Below are positions 26,066 to 37,361 of a DNA stretch of 64,000 nucleotides, piece after piece. The translations under genes were made by a program, and so were the position numbers. The notes under the pieces were generated by a model. That model worked only from the letters and a program-made list of their open reading frames with translations. It did no database searches and was not told the origin of the DNA. This DNA comes from Coniella vitis (taxonomy: Eukaryota > Ascomycota > Sordariomycetes > Diaporthales > Schizoparmaceae), in contig WUJK01000007.1 in NCBI GenBank assembly GCA_011317545.1, positions 1,116,001 to 1,180,000 of the forward strand, in the 5' to 3' direction. Position 1 is the first letter of the stretch, and every line of letters begins with the position of its first letter.

Positions 26066-27951
26066 TCAATGGTGGATGCTCATCTCAATCCTGCTGATAT
26101 CAGCTGGAGGAGGTGACAACGGTGACGAAGGCGCCACGTCACCTTCACCAGCACCGCCTTCTCTATCATGAGGATGCAGTTCCTCCTCGTCTGCAAAGCT
26201 AGCCAGCATACCAAACTGGCCACCAGCGCCTGCCCAACTAATGTGCTCATCGCGCACGACCGAGTTGTCAATCAGAACCGGTGTCTCTACTTCGTCCGCT
26301 TTGCCCACACCACACTGGTAGTTCGTGTTGAAGCCCCAACCGTAAGCTTTGCCGTTGACGGTAACGGCCAGCGAGGAGTCGGTGCCGGCGGCAGCAAATG
26401 CGACTTGGCCTGGGATGTTAACAGCGGTTGGAACACTTAGGACACGTGGGTGCCCGCGATAGTCAAAAATGCAATTCTCCTCGGTAAAGTCAATGTGCGG
26501 CACACCAGTCTGGTTGGAGTCTAAGCGCCCAAAAGAGAGCAGCTGGCCATCAGTGGTACGCGCAAGGGTATGGTGCTCGCCGCCATAAATGGCTTCAACC
26601 TCGTAATTCGCAAGAGACTCGACTAGCGTAGGCTTCAGGATCGCCGCATCGTCATCGTCCGCGCCCTCGTTCTCGACGCCCAATTGGCAGAAATTGTTCA
26701 AACCCCAAGCCCAGACGCGATGCTTGGTATCAATCGCAAAGGAGTGGTACGAGCCGCAGGCGACGGCCTGGATCTTGACACCGCGCTTGAAGGAAAGGCC
26801 GCCTGGGCGCAAGGCGGAGCGACGCATGTCGCGCTCGACGACGCGCCGGCCGAGCTGGTTCTGTTCGGGCGCGCCCCATGTGAAAACTTTGTTGTTGGGC
26901 GCGGCGATTACAACGACGTGGTTGGAGCCGGCAGCGATGTCCGTGACTTTGGTGGGCTCGGCAAGAAGGATGGGGTGTCTCTGGATGAAGATGTCCTTGT
27001 CGAAGCCAAGAATGCCATCCGTGGCCTATTGAGGGGTCTGTTAGTAGGGATGATGGGACCTGAGATGTGGACAAACAGAAGTTAAAAGGAACGAAGACTT
27101 ACGCGGAAGGTTCCCCACGAGTAGACGCGGCCACTCTGGGTGAGAGCGAAGGAGGCGCTGTCGGTGGCAGCGACCTTGATGAAGACTTCGCCCGGGAGGA
27201 TGCTTTGGGTGTCGACCTCAGCGGGGGTGCTCTCCAAAGGGTTGAGGCCGCTGTCTTCATCCTCATCTTCCGAGGAATCGTCGCCGTTGTCGTCCATATC
27301 GCGAAGGCCACCATCCCACTGGGTGTCGCGGCCGAGAGCGCCCTGGTCGTTGACCCCCCAGGTCAGAAGCCTGTTGTCCTTGGTCAGGGCAATACTGTGC
27401 ATACCGCCACAGGCAATCTGGACGACACGCGCCGTGTTGCAGGCCAACAGCGCATTCTTGCGGGGACGCTTGACGTCCAGGGGCTTCTTGCCCTCGACCT
27501 TGCTTGCACCCAGGCCCAGCTCGCCGGCACTGCCCTCGCCAAAGACGAAGACGTGCATGGGCTGCGTTGGGGCCTCGCCGTAGGTTCGGGCGGCCTTCTT
27601 GGGTTTTTTGGCGACGGGAGCTCCGTCGCCGCCCTCCTCGCTCTCGTCCTCTTGCGAGCTCCTCTTGCGCTTGGGAGCAGCGCCACTCTTCTTCTTTGCG
27701 GGGGCCTTCTTGGCCGCCGACTTGTTGGCGAGGGCAGCCTGCTCCTTTGCGGGAGGGGCGGCCTTCTTCTTCTTGGGGGCGGCAGCCTTGGCTGTCGTCC
27801 TGGCCTTCTTGGTGGCCGGGCCGGGACCACCAAGGCCCTCGTCGCCGTCGTGTGCGGCGACGGCAACCTTCCTCTTGCGGGAAGGATTGGCCCGCGACAC
27901 AGCGGGCACGCTCGCCTTTGCGGCGGCAGGAGGGTTCTTCTTGGGAGGCAT
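26066..27951 (-). CDS. RCC1: RCC1, Ran GTPase nucleotide exchange factor
   Basis: Two exons on the minus strand, 27951-27103 and 27025-26066, with a 77-nt intron (GTAAGT donor); 602 aa. Residues 1-~135 form a Lys/Ala/Pro-rich basic tail resembling histone H1, with several potential NLSs (KKARTT, PKKKKA, PKRKR). The seven-bladed propeller follows, with typical repeat strings 'FVFGEGSAGELGLG', 'VVQIACGGMHSIALT', 'LLTWGVNDQGALGR', 'RVYSWGTFRATDGILGFDKD' and 'VFTWGAPEQNQLGRR'. An acidic loop (DDNGDDSSEDEDED) is inserted between blades. RCC1 (Srm1 in budding yeast, Pim1 in fission yeast) loads GTP on Ran at chromatin. The protein is longer than the yeast homologues (roughly 480-540 aa), mainly because of the basic tail. 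The gene is convergent with YIP1. Confidence 0.97.
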
Positions 27952-29939
27952 CTTTGATGCCAGAACGGGGGAAACAAGTGATTGTTCAGCTGGCACTCGG
28001 TAGAATGTCAGTAACGAGAGTGGAATGGAATGACTGAGGTCCGCGGATAGTTGAACTGAGAGAAGCAGACGGGATGTGGGAAGAGAACAAAAAGTATGCG
28101 AGAGTGCGCAAGGAGACGAACCGAAGAAACACGGTTGGTAAGAAGAGTAAAAACGCGTCAAGGAAAATGAAGGGAGCTTGAAGTGGGAGTGTGAGAGTGA
28201 GAGCGGAGAAGGGATTGTTGTGTGTGGATCGGGCAAATGTTGCGTGCAAGTGGAAGCCTACCGAGGCGACTTGACTGACTTGGTACGATAGGCACGTTGG
28301 GCTGACTTGGGTCGATCCTTGGGTAATCAACAAAGTGTGTTGGATAAGAACAAGAAGAATCGGCTGTCCGGACTAAGCTTGCGAATAAGAAAAGAAGAGA
28401 AGAGGTTTACGATTACAAAAGTCTGGCTGGTTGAGAAAGACGCGGGTTAAGTCCAAGAGGCGTGTGTGAGGTTGCAAGAAGGCCCACAGTGCCGGGGTGC
28501 ACTTACACGGCTGGTGGGGCTTGCGAGGCGCGCTAGTATTGTTCTTTATTGTGAGTGGCTGCTTTTTGCGCACCTGTGTATTCACTGCTGTTCTCGTCCT
28601 TTTTTTTTCGATTTTTTTTTTTTTGGATATCAATTCAAAAATGCAAACAATATCGACGTAATACGGGTGGTTCTGGTTTTAATTATTGCCCAATTGAAGC
28701 CACAATATCAAGGCCCAATGACACTGCCCAAAAGAAAAGGTGTGGTCTGTGCACGGCACCGCAGCCCACTTGCGGATCCCTGTCACCGTATTGTTGCACA
28801 GCGAAAACAAAGCCGTGTTGTCGCCAATAATGACTTCTATGGCAGGTATTTCATTACAGTCTTGACCGCGTATTGTTAAGCCCATTGTTCGAGACGACTT
28901 TAATTGGGTTTGATTACTCGAGTCGTGCGCATCGAAGCCTGCGTGTCGAGTCGACAGAGTGCTTATGTAACCATTTCGCGCGCATACTCAGAGGATCTAC
29001 ATGGATACATAGTACATGAATACCTAGGTACGCAGTACCCACTACATAGTACTGTGTACATGCCTAAAAGGTGCTTGCCTAACGCAAGGAAGGGACTTCA
29101 AAGTTGCGATACCTTCAACACGAGTTGTTTCAATCTGAATATCGATCAGAATTTCCCAGTACACTATTTCACTGATGAATATCACGTGTTCGTTCGCAAA
29201 TTGGGGCTCGTGGGCAGGGCCGCAAGAGTAGCCTTACAGACATGGTCTTGACTGCAACCTGTAGTGAAGAATACCATGTCAAAATTACCTAGACAAAGCA
29301 TCGATTCGAACGTATTCTTGTGAGCTTGAAACGGACCTCGGCCATTTCCAACTTCGACGATGTATCGCCACAGCACTTTCACCCAGACCCAAATAGACAT
29401 TGGAAAGAATAGAAAAGAAACAACCGGATCACACATGCCAACACTTCAAGTACTACGAATCCGTTGCTAGAATACCAAGAATAGTGAATGCAAGACCATA
29501 TCTCATAGCCTCTTGGGTCGATCCAAGAATCGCCATTGGTCTTATTGTGCGGCCGCTCGCTCCGTGTAAGCTTAGATTTCGTTTCGCAAGCGAGCATCGA
29601 CGGCCGCGACCAAGGTGGACCAAAGCGCACCACTTTCGAGCTATTGCGCCCTTGAAAAGCAATCCAAAACTCCCTGGATTTCTTCTTCTATCTGAAATTC
29701 CAATCTGACAACCTTCTGTTTGTGATGATCTGTTTCGACGGCTACAAATCTTTGTACATTGGCGGTTGCGATTCCAAACCTCGATCAATCGATGCCTCCT
29801 CCCAAATCCTTCTCAAGCGCCAGCTGAAAGGTTAACTAATTCTCAAATTTTTGTCTTCAGTTGAAACGACCAAAAACGGAAGAAGAAAATCGCCACACCC
29901 ACCTTGACACGCATCATACCACAACAAACAAGAGCCATC
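27952..29939. other. 2.0-kb intergenic region upstream of RCC1 and of the small secreted gene
   Basis: It holds the RCC1 promoter (minus strand) and T-runs near 28600-28625. Two ACATAGTA motifs lie close together near 29007 and 29044, within about 60 bp that also carries CCTAGG and GTACGCAGTAC. No gene was recognised. Confidence 0.55.
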
Positions 29940-30131
29940 ATGTTCTCGTACCTGACGACACTCATCTTACTACTCGTCCTCTTTACACAACCATCTATGG
30001 CGTCTGTGACGTACTACTCGTGCCATGTGCGGTGCACTGCCGTCTACGAGCTGTGTATGTTCCAGTTCCGCAACCATGAGACCTGTAGCACCGATTCGAG
30101 GACATGCGTGAGGACTTGTATGCCATATTGA
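29940..30131 (+). CDS. small secreted cysteine-rich protein, 63 aa
   Basis: A single-exon frame of 63 aa. Residues 1-22 are a textbook signal peptide: a hydrophobic core 'LTTLILLLVLF' and a likely cleavage site after 'SMAS'. The mature ~41 residues contain six Cys at positions 28, 32, 39, 49, 56 and 60. The spacing is C-x3-C-x6-C-x9-C-x6-C-x3-C, symmetric about the middle. Two outer CxxxC pairs suggest a helical hairpin with nested disulphides. No family is recognised. Secretion and a role as an effector or antimicrobial peptide are inferences from size, signal and Cys content. The frame stays open upstream, but this is its first ATG. The flanks are non-coding, and a metallothionein-like gene lies about 0.8 kb away on the other strand. 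A chance frame with this organisation is unlikely, but expression is unproven. Confidence 0.68.
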   Translation: MFSYLTTLILLLVLFTQPSMASVTYYSCHVRCTAVYELCMFQFRNHETCSTDSRTCVRTCMPY

Positions 30132-30963
30132 AAGATAACTACACGTGGCTGTAAAAACCGAGTTTGGAAAGAACAGGATGACCGTCCATTTGTGGAACCC
30201 TGGCAAGAGACGTGATCGATCATAAACCTGGACGGTACGCCAAGGATACTTTTTGGATGTTGTGGCACTCTACATGCAGTTGATAGGGCGGACACAGAGA
30301 TGCCAGACAGCCCACGATGTCAGGAAGGGCGCTCACTGAATATACGCACTGGCGACGGGCTGTGTCAGACAAATATATAAGCCTAGAGCACATATGTACC
30401 TATACAATGAAGTGGGTCATATCCAAGTTTTTGTCCTTGTGGCCGAACGGATAGTTCTGACAGGTTGTTTCCCATGGCAGCCAATGCCGACGACATTCAA
30501 GAGTTCTTGGTTATATATCAAAGACACAAATACTACACACGGTTGGCTCGAGTAGGTTGTCTGGTGGTAGTTTTGGTTAGGTTCTTTTAACAAAATATAA
30601 AAAACTGGGTATCGCTATAAGTTCAATCAGACAGCTCCGTTTCAATAGCCGAAAAGCATGCTTTCGAAGCAGCTGTGGCCATCCACCGTCCCCTCCTCGT
30701 GCAGATTCAAGAAATTGAATATACTGCTTCGTGATGGCCATAAGTATTGTGATCCTCCAGGCCCCCCTTGTGCGAGGGTGATAATCGAGCTCATCTGCTT
30801 GTGGTTGCCGTGTCGTATTAGGGCTCTGCGCTATGACGCCCGTCCCAACCTGACGATCTGGACCAGTCATGATCTTGCCGCTCCAGCTTTTGCCAGGTTG
30901 TCACGATGTGCCATCTCAAGGCTGTTCCGGCCAGAGACAATTCTCAAACAAGAAATACCAAGT
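30132..30963. other. 0.8-kb intergenic region
   Basis: These are the convergent 3' flanks of the two small Cys-rich genes. No further gene or repeat was recognised. A D-arm-like string near 30440 has no matching T-arm. Confidence 0.5.
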
Positions 30964-31292
30964 TTATTTCTTGGTGGTAAAGTCAACCTCATTGGGATTG
31001 CTACCACCGGTAGCACCGCTCTTCTCGCACGTGCATGATCCAGCGGCGCGCAGACCGCAGGCACACGAAGCTGAGGCGGCAGGCTTGACGTTTTCTGTGG
31101 CGGCCTTGTCGCAAGAGCACTGGAGGGCAGGCTTAGCACCGCAAGAGCAGGTTGCCTTTTGGGCTGGAAAGGCAAGTGTTAGCTAGTGATTTCATAAACA
31201 AGATCTTGACTGACATAATTGGAAGACTTACCACAGACGCAGGACTCGCCGCCCTTGCCGCAGCAGGTAGAAGGCTTCGCAACAGTGGCCAT
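30964..31292 (-). CDS. metallothionein-like small cysteine-rich protein, 86 aa
   Basis: Two exons on the minus strand, 31292-31232 and 31163-30964, with a 68-nt intron (GTAAGT...CCAG); phase is kept and the product is 86 aa. It opens 'MATVAKPSTCCGKGGESCVC'. Then come two similar 18-residue units, one with CSCGAKPALQCSCDKA and one with CACGLRAAGSCTCEKS. It ends 'EVDFTTKK'. There is no signal peptide, so it is probably cytosolic. Twelve Cys, mostly in CxC and CC pairs, point to metal (Cu/Zn) binding as in metallothioneins. I recall conserved fungal proteins of this pattern in Sordariomycetes, annotated as domain of unknown function or metallothionein-like. Metal specificity cannot be read from sequence. 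Open frames in other phases cover the same DNA but lack this Cys pattern. Confidence 0.88.
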
Positions 31293-32728
31293 GGTGACGT
31301 GGTGGGGTTTAGATTGGGGATGGGTTTAGAGAAGTGCAAGCGTGATTGTTATAGTTGAGAGCTGGGAGTATCGTCGTGCAAGCAGATGGGGGAACGCAAT
31401 CGTTGTTTGAAGGCGAGATGATCGTTCAGAACACAGTCGAGAAAAGGGTAGAAAGGCAGGTTGGATTTATAGTTGCATCTGCTGTGACGTGGGATGTACT
31501 GAATAGTGGGCGGTTGCATTCGGGCCCAGCCTAGACCCGTTGACGCAGGGGGTTTAGGCTCACCATGGTACTGACAGCGACTACCGTAGTGGGGCGACAG
31601 TGGCCAGATCCAGCAGTTTCCCTGCCTGACAGGCGTAAGCGGTGGTAATAGAAGAATGTTGATTGGCTGTAGATAATCTCTGGCCAATCGGCAGCTCTCC
31701 ATTTCGAGACTGCATCACGGCTGCTCGCCTGATTCTTGTCATCGCGTGAGGTTGATCAACAGCCTCATCGTCTTTCCGCCTCATCTCATTCGTCAGTCTA
31801 GACATGTCTGCCACGAGAGGAGACATACTACCAGAGTGTGGGTTACGCAGGAGTTCGCTGTGTCCCGATGATTCTAGAGGATTCACCACCATCTTTGGAT
31901 CCGTGTCCTCCCATTGTGTGTATGTGTGATGTGACTGCTGTCCAATGAGTGGTCTGTCCGAAATCGATTGGGCCATGGCCCCAGCAATATACAATGAGAA
32001 GCGCAGCTTCTATGATGAATTCGCAGCTATGTTGCCCCTACGGACGCTTTCTCGAACAGTTTTACCGCTTGATAACAATCGCAGGGGACTGGCGCTGCCT
32101 CGGGGTAGGCAGTCAAAGACACGTCCAAGGCACAAGTTGACACAGCTCGCTTGGAGGTCTTGTTCATGAGTTACCACGACCCTGATGTCGTTGCACACGC
32201 CCTGTTGCATCCAAAATTCTAGGAATTTCCCTTATTGGCTTCGTAGCCTGCACAGCGAGCAGGCAATAGCCTGGCCGAGTCCATCTGGGGTGGAACAAAG
32301 GTCTCCAACACAGCCGCACAAGTACTTGACTTTCAAGCTGGCGCTTTGACAAGAAGCAAACAAGTGCAGGCCCCTTGCACAAAGAATGACAAGCAATTTT
32401 ACACACCGGAAACGGGGCTGGAGAGCTGCCTAGGTACCTATGTAGGTACTGATGTTGCGCTTTACTGCCTCTTCCCTTTCAAGACTTCGGGGCAACATCT
32501 CCTTTGGGCAGGCACTCGCTCACCGGGGCCTTCCTTTTTTAAGAATATCTCACGTGCAATCATGGGCTTTTGGTTGGAGTCGGCTGCCCTCGTTATATAT
32601 TGCTTCTTCATCCCAACGAGCAGAACTGTGCTCGTCTCGGTCTGTAAACCCAGGCCGGAAACCACTCTTTCAATAGCGGCATCTCGATTCCCAATACCAA
32701 CAATAACCGCGTCCAAGAGTCACACATA
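31293..32728. other. 1.4-kb intergenic region
   Basis: It contains the promoter of the metallothionein-like gene. A 131-codon minus-strand frame (31976-31581) begins MAQSISDRPL; it has no recognisable domain or splice support, so it is not annotated as a gene. Nothing else is supported. Confidence 0.45.
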
Positions 32729-33044
32729 ATGATTGGCTTCTCGAAAAGATCGCGTTTAGCTCGCCCCAAGCGCATTCATATCCCGGAGCAACAACATGAA
32801 GCGGAGGCTCTTCACGGTGGGTTGCGCAGCGCGAAGACGCCAACCAGCGCCAGCTTCTCCAGGTTATCCGGACCAAGTCCTCTCAAGCCCGCTTTTAGCA
32901 GCAGTCAGTCACTTTCCACACGAGTGAGAGTCTCGGGCTCTTGGGGCCCCCAATATATGGGCCAGACATGAAGAGTATCAAGATACAAATCTGACTTCAA
33001 GTATTCAGGCCCAAGCCACCAAAGATCGCGACTTAGTGACCCTG
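32729..33044 (+). other. coding-like stretch, possible 5' exon(s) of the downstream gene
   Basis: From the ATG at 32729 an 80-codon frame runs to a stop at 32969-32971. It is basic and Ser/Pro-rich and begins MIGFSKRSRLARPKRIHIPE. A second frame then reads 'HEEYQDTNLTSSIQAQATKDRDLVTL', up to a GTACGC donor at 33045. Both look like protein and lie just before a good gene on the same strand. I could not find a convincing splice joining them. Candidate donors are GTGGGT at 32817, GTTATC at 32863 and GTGAGA at 32924; a CTGAC branch site lies near 33130. Confidence 0.4.
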
Positions 33045-33231
33045 GTACGCCCATTCATGCCGCTCATCCATCTAGCATGAAGAAAACCCAATAGCGAAAC
33101 CCAGATCTTGGGATGGGCGAATATCTAGCTGACCAACGACCTCGTCAGGCACAGATCGCAGTAATGCCTTCACCCAAGGAGTGCAGAACCTGGTATCTCC
33201 AACGCAGGGCATAGACAAGACTAGTATTGGC

Positions 33232-34578
33232 ATGGATGGCGAAGACGAGAACAGTGATGGCGATTTGGACGACCGGGCAATTCTCGAGCCCTTGCCCCTC
33301 CCGGCCCCAACACCTGCCGAAATCGCCGCCGAACGACGTCGTCTTAGAACAACCTACAATCCCTTACACCCACCACCCGACGACCCCGTCACCGCAGAGG
33401 GCCTCGCCCTGGGTATCCTCCCGGACGCGCAGGGCCGCAAGTGGCGCGAACAGCTCATGCGTCTCGGCCGGTGGGCTGCCTCGGGCCACACCTCGTACGT
33501 CTCTGGCCAATACGGTCCGCCTGTGGCGTGCCAAATCGGGCGGCTGTATCCTGAGGAACGGCTCGTTCTCGATATCGACTTCGTACGCGCCCCCATTGTT
33601 AATCGGCGGCCAGTCAAGGGTGGAAAAGCACGGAATGACCCCAAAGAGTACTACTGGGCCAAGCGAAATGTGATCTCCCCCGCGGTAATCGTGAAGCGGC
33701 GAGGACGGGCCACTATTTTGCGTTCGCAACGGCTTGGGTCCGTTCTGAGTAGTCCGAAAGTGAGTGGCCGGGCTGTCCAGAAGACGCCAGGAAGCGCCTC
33801 AACGCCCACGGCCCAGATCTTCCGAGAGTCGGCAGGAGGGAACTACCATGGCTCAGATCGTAAGTGTCCAGGTAACCGTCATACATAATATGTCAAGATT
33901 GGCTTCGCACGGTTTTTTCCTCTATCTCCTTGTGTATTATTTTCCCCCTGATTCACCTACATTCTTCTGCTCACAGATTTACCCCTTCTAGCAATCCAAA
34001 GCCCTGCAGGAGCTACCTCAGCGACCAACTCATCCGGTACAAAGCCTTCAGGGCCTCCTACTCCTCCAACTGCAAGTTTCACAAGCAAGAGCTCGAGAAT
34101 AGACATCCCAAGCATTCAGAAAATCACTCTTGAGGATTCTGCGGTCAAGCAACAAGGACTGTTATCTCAACCAAAACAATCACGAAGAGCGACAACTGCC
34201 ACGTCGCGACCAAAGCCCATAACGCTCGAGTCAACCAGTGTCCAAACTGTACCGCGATCGTCTCAGCAGACCGCGTCCACGTCCGGTTTCAGTCCGGAAC
34301 AGCCAGTAGAAATAGCTCCCGGCATTTGGGACGCTCCCGAGTATATCCTTCCAGTTGGCCGCCCTCAAACAGCCACAGCGACGCAGCCCAAACCCAGATT
34401 AAAAGCTCAATTTCAGACACAGCCCAGTCGCAGTATAGCCGAAGTCAGGGGCACTGGTGTATCGAAGCCAGCGAGAGCTACAAGGCTTGGGATGCAAAGT
34501 CCAGGTGGTAGTGGCAGGGGCGGGCATTCCAAGGCTGTGAGCTGGGCACCTCTTCCCAGTGACGAGGTGCAATTGTAA
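33232..34578 (+). CDS. hypothetical protein, basic Pro/Ser-rich; 5' end unresolved
   Basis: Two clear exons, 33232-33859 and 33977-34578, with a 117-nt intron (GTAAGT...CACAG); 409 aa from the ATG at 33232. The frame is open upstream to 33133, so further 5' exons are likely. The first ~30 residues are acidic. Residues ~25-190 have a globular look, with strings such as 'RTTYNPLHPPP', 'KWREQLMRLGRWAASGHTSY' and 'YYWAKRNVISPAVIVKRRGR'. The second exon encodes a disordered Ser/Thr/Gln/Pro tail that contains 'GIWDAPEYILPVGRP' and ends in Gly/Arg-rich sequence. I do not recognise the family. The basic regions could suit a nuclear or nucleic-acid-linked protein, but that is a guess. The intron junction is well supported by phase and by frames ending at both sides. 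Confidence 0.6.
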
Positions 34579-35007
34579 GCAGCACAGAGGAACAGGCCGA
34601 TTCTTCTAATCGCAACAAGGGCAACAAGTATCTCTTTGTATCGGTTTGTGATTTATGGACGGGAATCGCCCAAATTATTCTTTTTTTTTTTCGCTTGTGC
34701 ACAGAGTTTGGGTGGTTTGTACGGGCGTATTCCTTTTGGGACAATGATCTTTCGATTCACCCTTTTACAGTGAAATGGAAGCCTTTATTTCGTGCTTGTT
34801 TCCATACGCTTCTGGATGTTGTGACATATTTAACGATGTATTGATTCACGTCAGGCTACCCGAGCATCTATCTGTTCGTAATTCAAGGATTTGGATATCA
34901 TGTCCTGTAATACAGGCAGTCACTTATCTGATAGGTCTGCCAATGCATGCACTATTTTAGAATACCAGCCCATGTCTCCCATCGAAATATAACATCGGTC
35001 ATTATGT

Positions 35008-35040
<33 letters not shown>

Positions 35041-35906
35041 ACGATGCCATTTGCGCTCGTCCACTCTTCTCTTGACCGGATTTTGTTTCTCTTTTTCTTT
35101 TTTCTTTTATATCAAACAAAGCAAGTATTGTAGAAGCCCTGACCGTTTAATTCAAATATCTCATCCCCTGAACAGGTTATTCCCATCAGACAAAAGCCAA
35201 GCAAGAGGAGAGAATAGATTGTGCGTTTGAGGAAAAAGGCAGGATCATGCAGTCGATGCTGAGCAAAATCTCCATCAATGAATCTGCAGCAACGAGCAAG
35301 CGGCCACGCGGCCAGCCTGAGGAATCCTCCCGCATTGTGAAAACCCCCGATAAGACAACGAAGCTCGGTTCATTTTAAGCTAGTGCCAAGAAGAACATGT
35401 TTTTTTTCTCGCTTGTTTTTCTCTGCAAATTTCACCCCAGAAGCGGTTGCTTGGACCTGTTAGACAAAGAAAGCAAAATTAATCCAAAACTTTCCCATGT
35501 TGTACCCCTTTGTACATCAGCATGTGGGAAAAACAAGAGGTCCAGTAATAACCAGGGTCCAAAGCGCAGATCAGTCTGAGAGCATGTGGCTGCAGTGGGG
35601 TTCGTTATGGCGCTGTAGCGGCCAGTCATGCAACCCAACTGTACTCGTGCATTCGTGAAATGCCGTTACTTGTTAGGCGAGGAGACTCTTTTATGAGAAT
35701 GGCGGCCATTGGCGGCCATTGGTTGCAGGCAGTGATCGCAATGAAGCGCGCTGCAGTATCCAAGAGGCCGACTTTGTTCAGAACGCATCAGGCCGTTCGC
35801 TTGGAGATTTTGCATCTTCTGCACTTTAACAAAAATCGCTAATGCAGCAATGGTATCTTCATCTAATCATGTACGTAATCGTTCGCGCCGTATGGAGGTG
35901 GCGCGT
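34579..35906. other. 1.3-kb convergent intergenic region
   Basis: 3' flanks of the hypothetical gene and of NMA1. It contains a degenerate (TA/TG)n tract at 35005-35041 and pyrimidine runs. No gene was seen. Confidence 0.55.
35005..35041. repeat. degenerate (TA)n/(TG)n microsatellite
   Basis: TATATATGTATATG followed by (TA)n. Confidence 0.9.
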
Positions 35907-36921
35907 TTACTCCTGGTAGAGATTGTTTTGCTGAATGTACTCGATAACCGGTTCCGGTACAATATAGCGGAGCGACAAGTCTCTTTTCCTCATCAACCGC
36001 ACTTTTGTGCTAGAAACGTCGTTCTGTGATTAACTTGTTAGCATTTTCTTGATCGACAAATTTCCAGGTGCGCGGGAAATTGTCAACTTACGACAATGAC
36101 TTGTGGGATGACATGAATCTTGTCTTGGTACTGCTTTAATCCTGCAATTGCCTCCTCAATGTCGGTACCAGACCTCTCGATAATGAAGGCACCAAAGTTG
36201 CCGAGAATGTGGTCCAAGTCCTTCTCTGACCATACACCAGGGGTGCTCATTGTTTGAATCAAGTCTGCGCCAGCCAGCAAAGCTATTCGGACAGGCCTCT
36301 TGTTGCCGTGCACGTCTTCGCAGCCGCCAATAACAGTATTTATTTCGTGGTCGAAGTGGTCGAGCACCTGAGCCGTGGGCACATACTGCGGTTGGATGGC
36401 TTCCCAAGGATCGCACGTCACCCAGTCGGACGTCTTTTCGGCAGCGAGAGTGCACATGTGTATGCGGTGCTTGGCGGCAGCCAGGCCCAGCTTCTTGTAT
36501 GCTGAGGAGACGGGCGAGAGGAAGCCACCAACAATCTCAAACTTGGTGTTTGTCTTGGCATAGTCGGACGCCATTTCAAACATGCGTAGGTGGAGAAAGG
36601 TAAGAGGGCTACAAATTAGTGCAACTGGTTAGTATGAGGAGAGGATTGAGCGATGATGAACGTGGATGGCGTAATGGACAGCACACACCTAAAAGAGCCG
36701 CATGCGACAAGCACTAGAGGAGTCCTGTCCTCGTGAACTTGCTTTCGAATCAGTCGATGTGCGGGGAAACGGTACGTTTCGAGGCTGAGTTGCGATTCGG
36801 GCACGATGCTCGCCATGGTCGATGATGCTGCGTCGAGTGCGGGGTTCTGTTGCTGGTCGTGATCCATGGGATCACCGGAAGAGGCGGGCGACGATGGGCT
36901 CTGGGCGTCTTGGAGGGCCAT
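35907..36921 (-). CDS. NMA1: nicotinamide/nicotinate mononucleotide adenylyltransferase (NMNAT)
   Basis: Three exons on the minus strand: 36921-36689, 36608-36092 and 36023-35907 (introns 80 and 68 nt); 288 aa. The nucleotidyltransferase signature 'VACGSFSPLTFLHLRMFE' is rebuilt exactly across the first splice, with the GSFxPxT..HLR ATP-binding motif. 'GGFLSPVSSAY' and 'KHRIHMC' follow. The third exon supplies 'NDVSSTKVR', the SSTKxR phosphate-binding motif, and ends 'YIQQNNLYQE'. The enzyme joins NMN or NaMN with ATP to make NAD or deamido-NAD, the last shared step of the de novo and salvage routes, in nucleus or cytosol. The N-terminal ~50 residues are acidic and Ser/Gln-rich and vary between fungi. 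A Dal5-family permease lies next to it; that family includes the nicotinate importer Tna1. Confidence 0.97.
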
Positions 36922-37315
36922 GTTTGTCTGTGTTTGTGTTTGTATCGAGAAGGAGATGGGAGGCGAGACGGCGATTAGGAATGACTGCAAACGCACAAAG
37001 CCAGCTAACCCGGTCGTGGATGACGAAGACGAAACTCTGGGCAAAGCAAACGACAAGGCGGGTGAGTTTGAGGGTTCGTGCACGTCAGTTGCCTGGCCAA
37101 TAGAAGGCTGGGTGGCGCTGATAAGGGTCAAAAGCCGGACGATCCGAAGTGAAGAGTTGACAGAAGCAGGCAGGATGGTTTAATGCGTCGGCTACATCAG
37201 CGAGATGCGAATCCGAGTGTTGCGTCGCGACTCGTAAAGTGGGTTGCGTGTGTCGCTACTTAGTCAAACGGCACGGCAAAGGTAGGCAGGCTAGGCACAT
37301 GCAGGATGCAGAATG

Positions 37316-37361
37316 CAGCAGCAGCAGCAACAGGCAGAAGCAGAAACAGAAACAGAAACAG
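37316..37361. repeat. CAG / CAGAAA repeat tract
   Basis: (CAG)n is followed by repeated CAGAAA hexamers. It lies about 400 bp upstream of the NMA1 start, outside any supported gene. Confidence 0.85.

Noticed and set aside
27067..27957. 296-aa open frame antisense to RCC1
   Set aside because: Leu/Gly-rich low-complexity shadow of the Lys/Ala-rich RCC1 tail; no family features.
30430..30520. D-arm-like string GTGGCCGAACGGATAG
   Set aside because: No anticodon stem or T-arm follows.
31581..31976. 131-codon minus-strand frame starting MAQSISDRPL
   Set aside because: Composition is protein-like, but there is no domain, conserved motif or splice context; not enough to call a gene.
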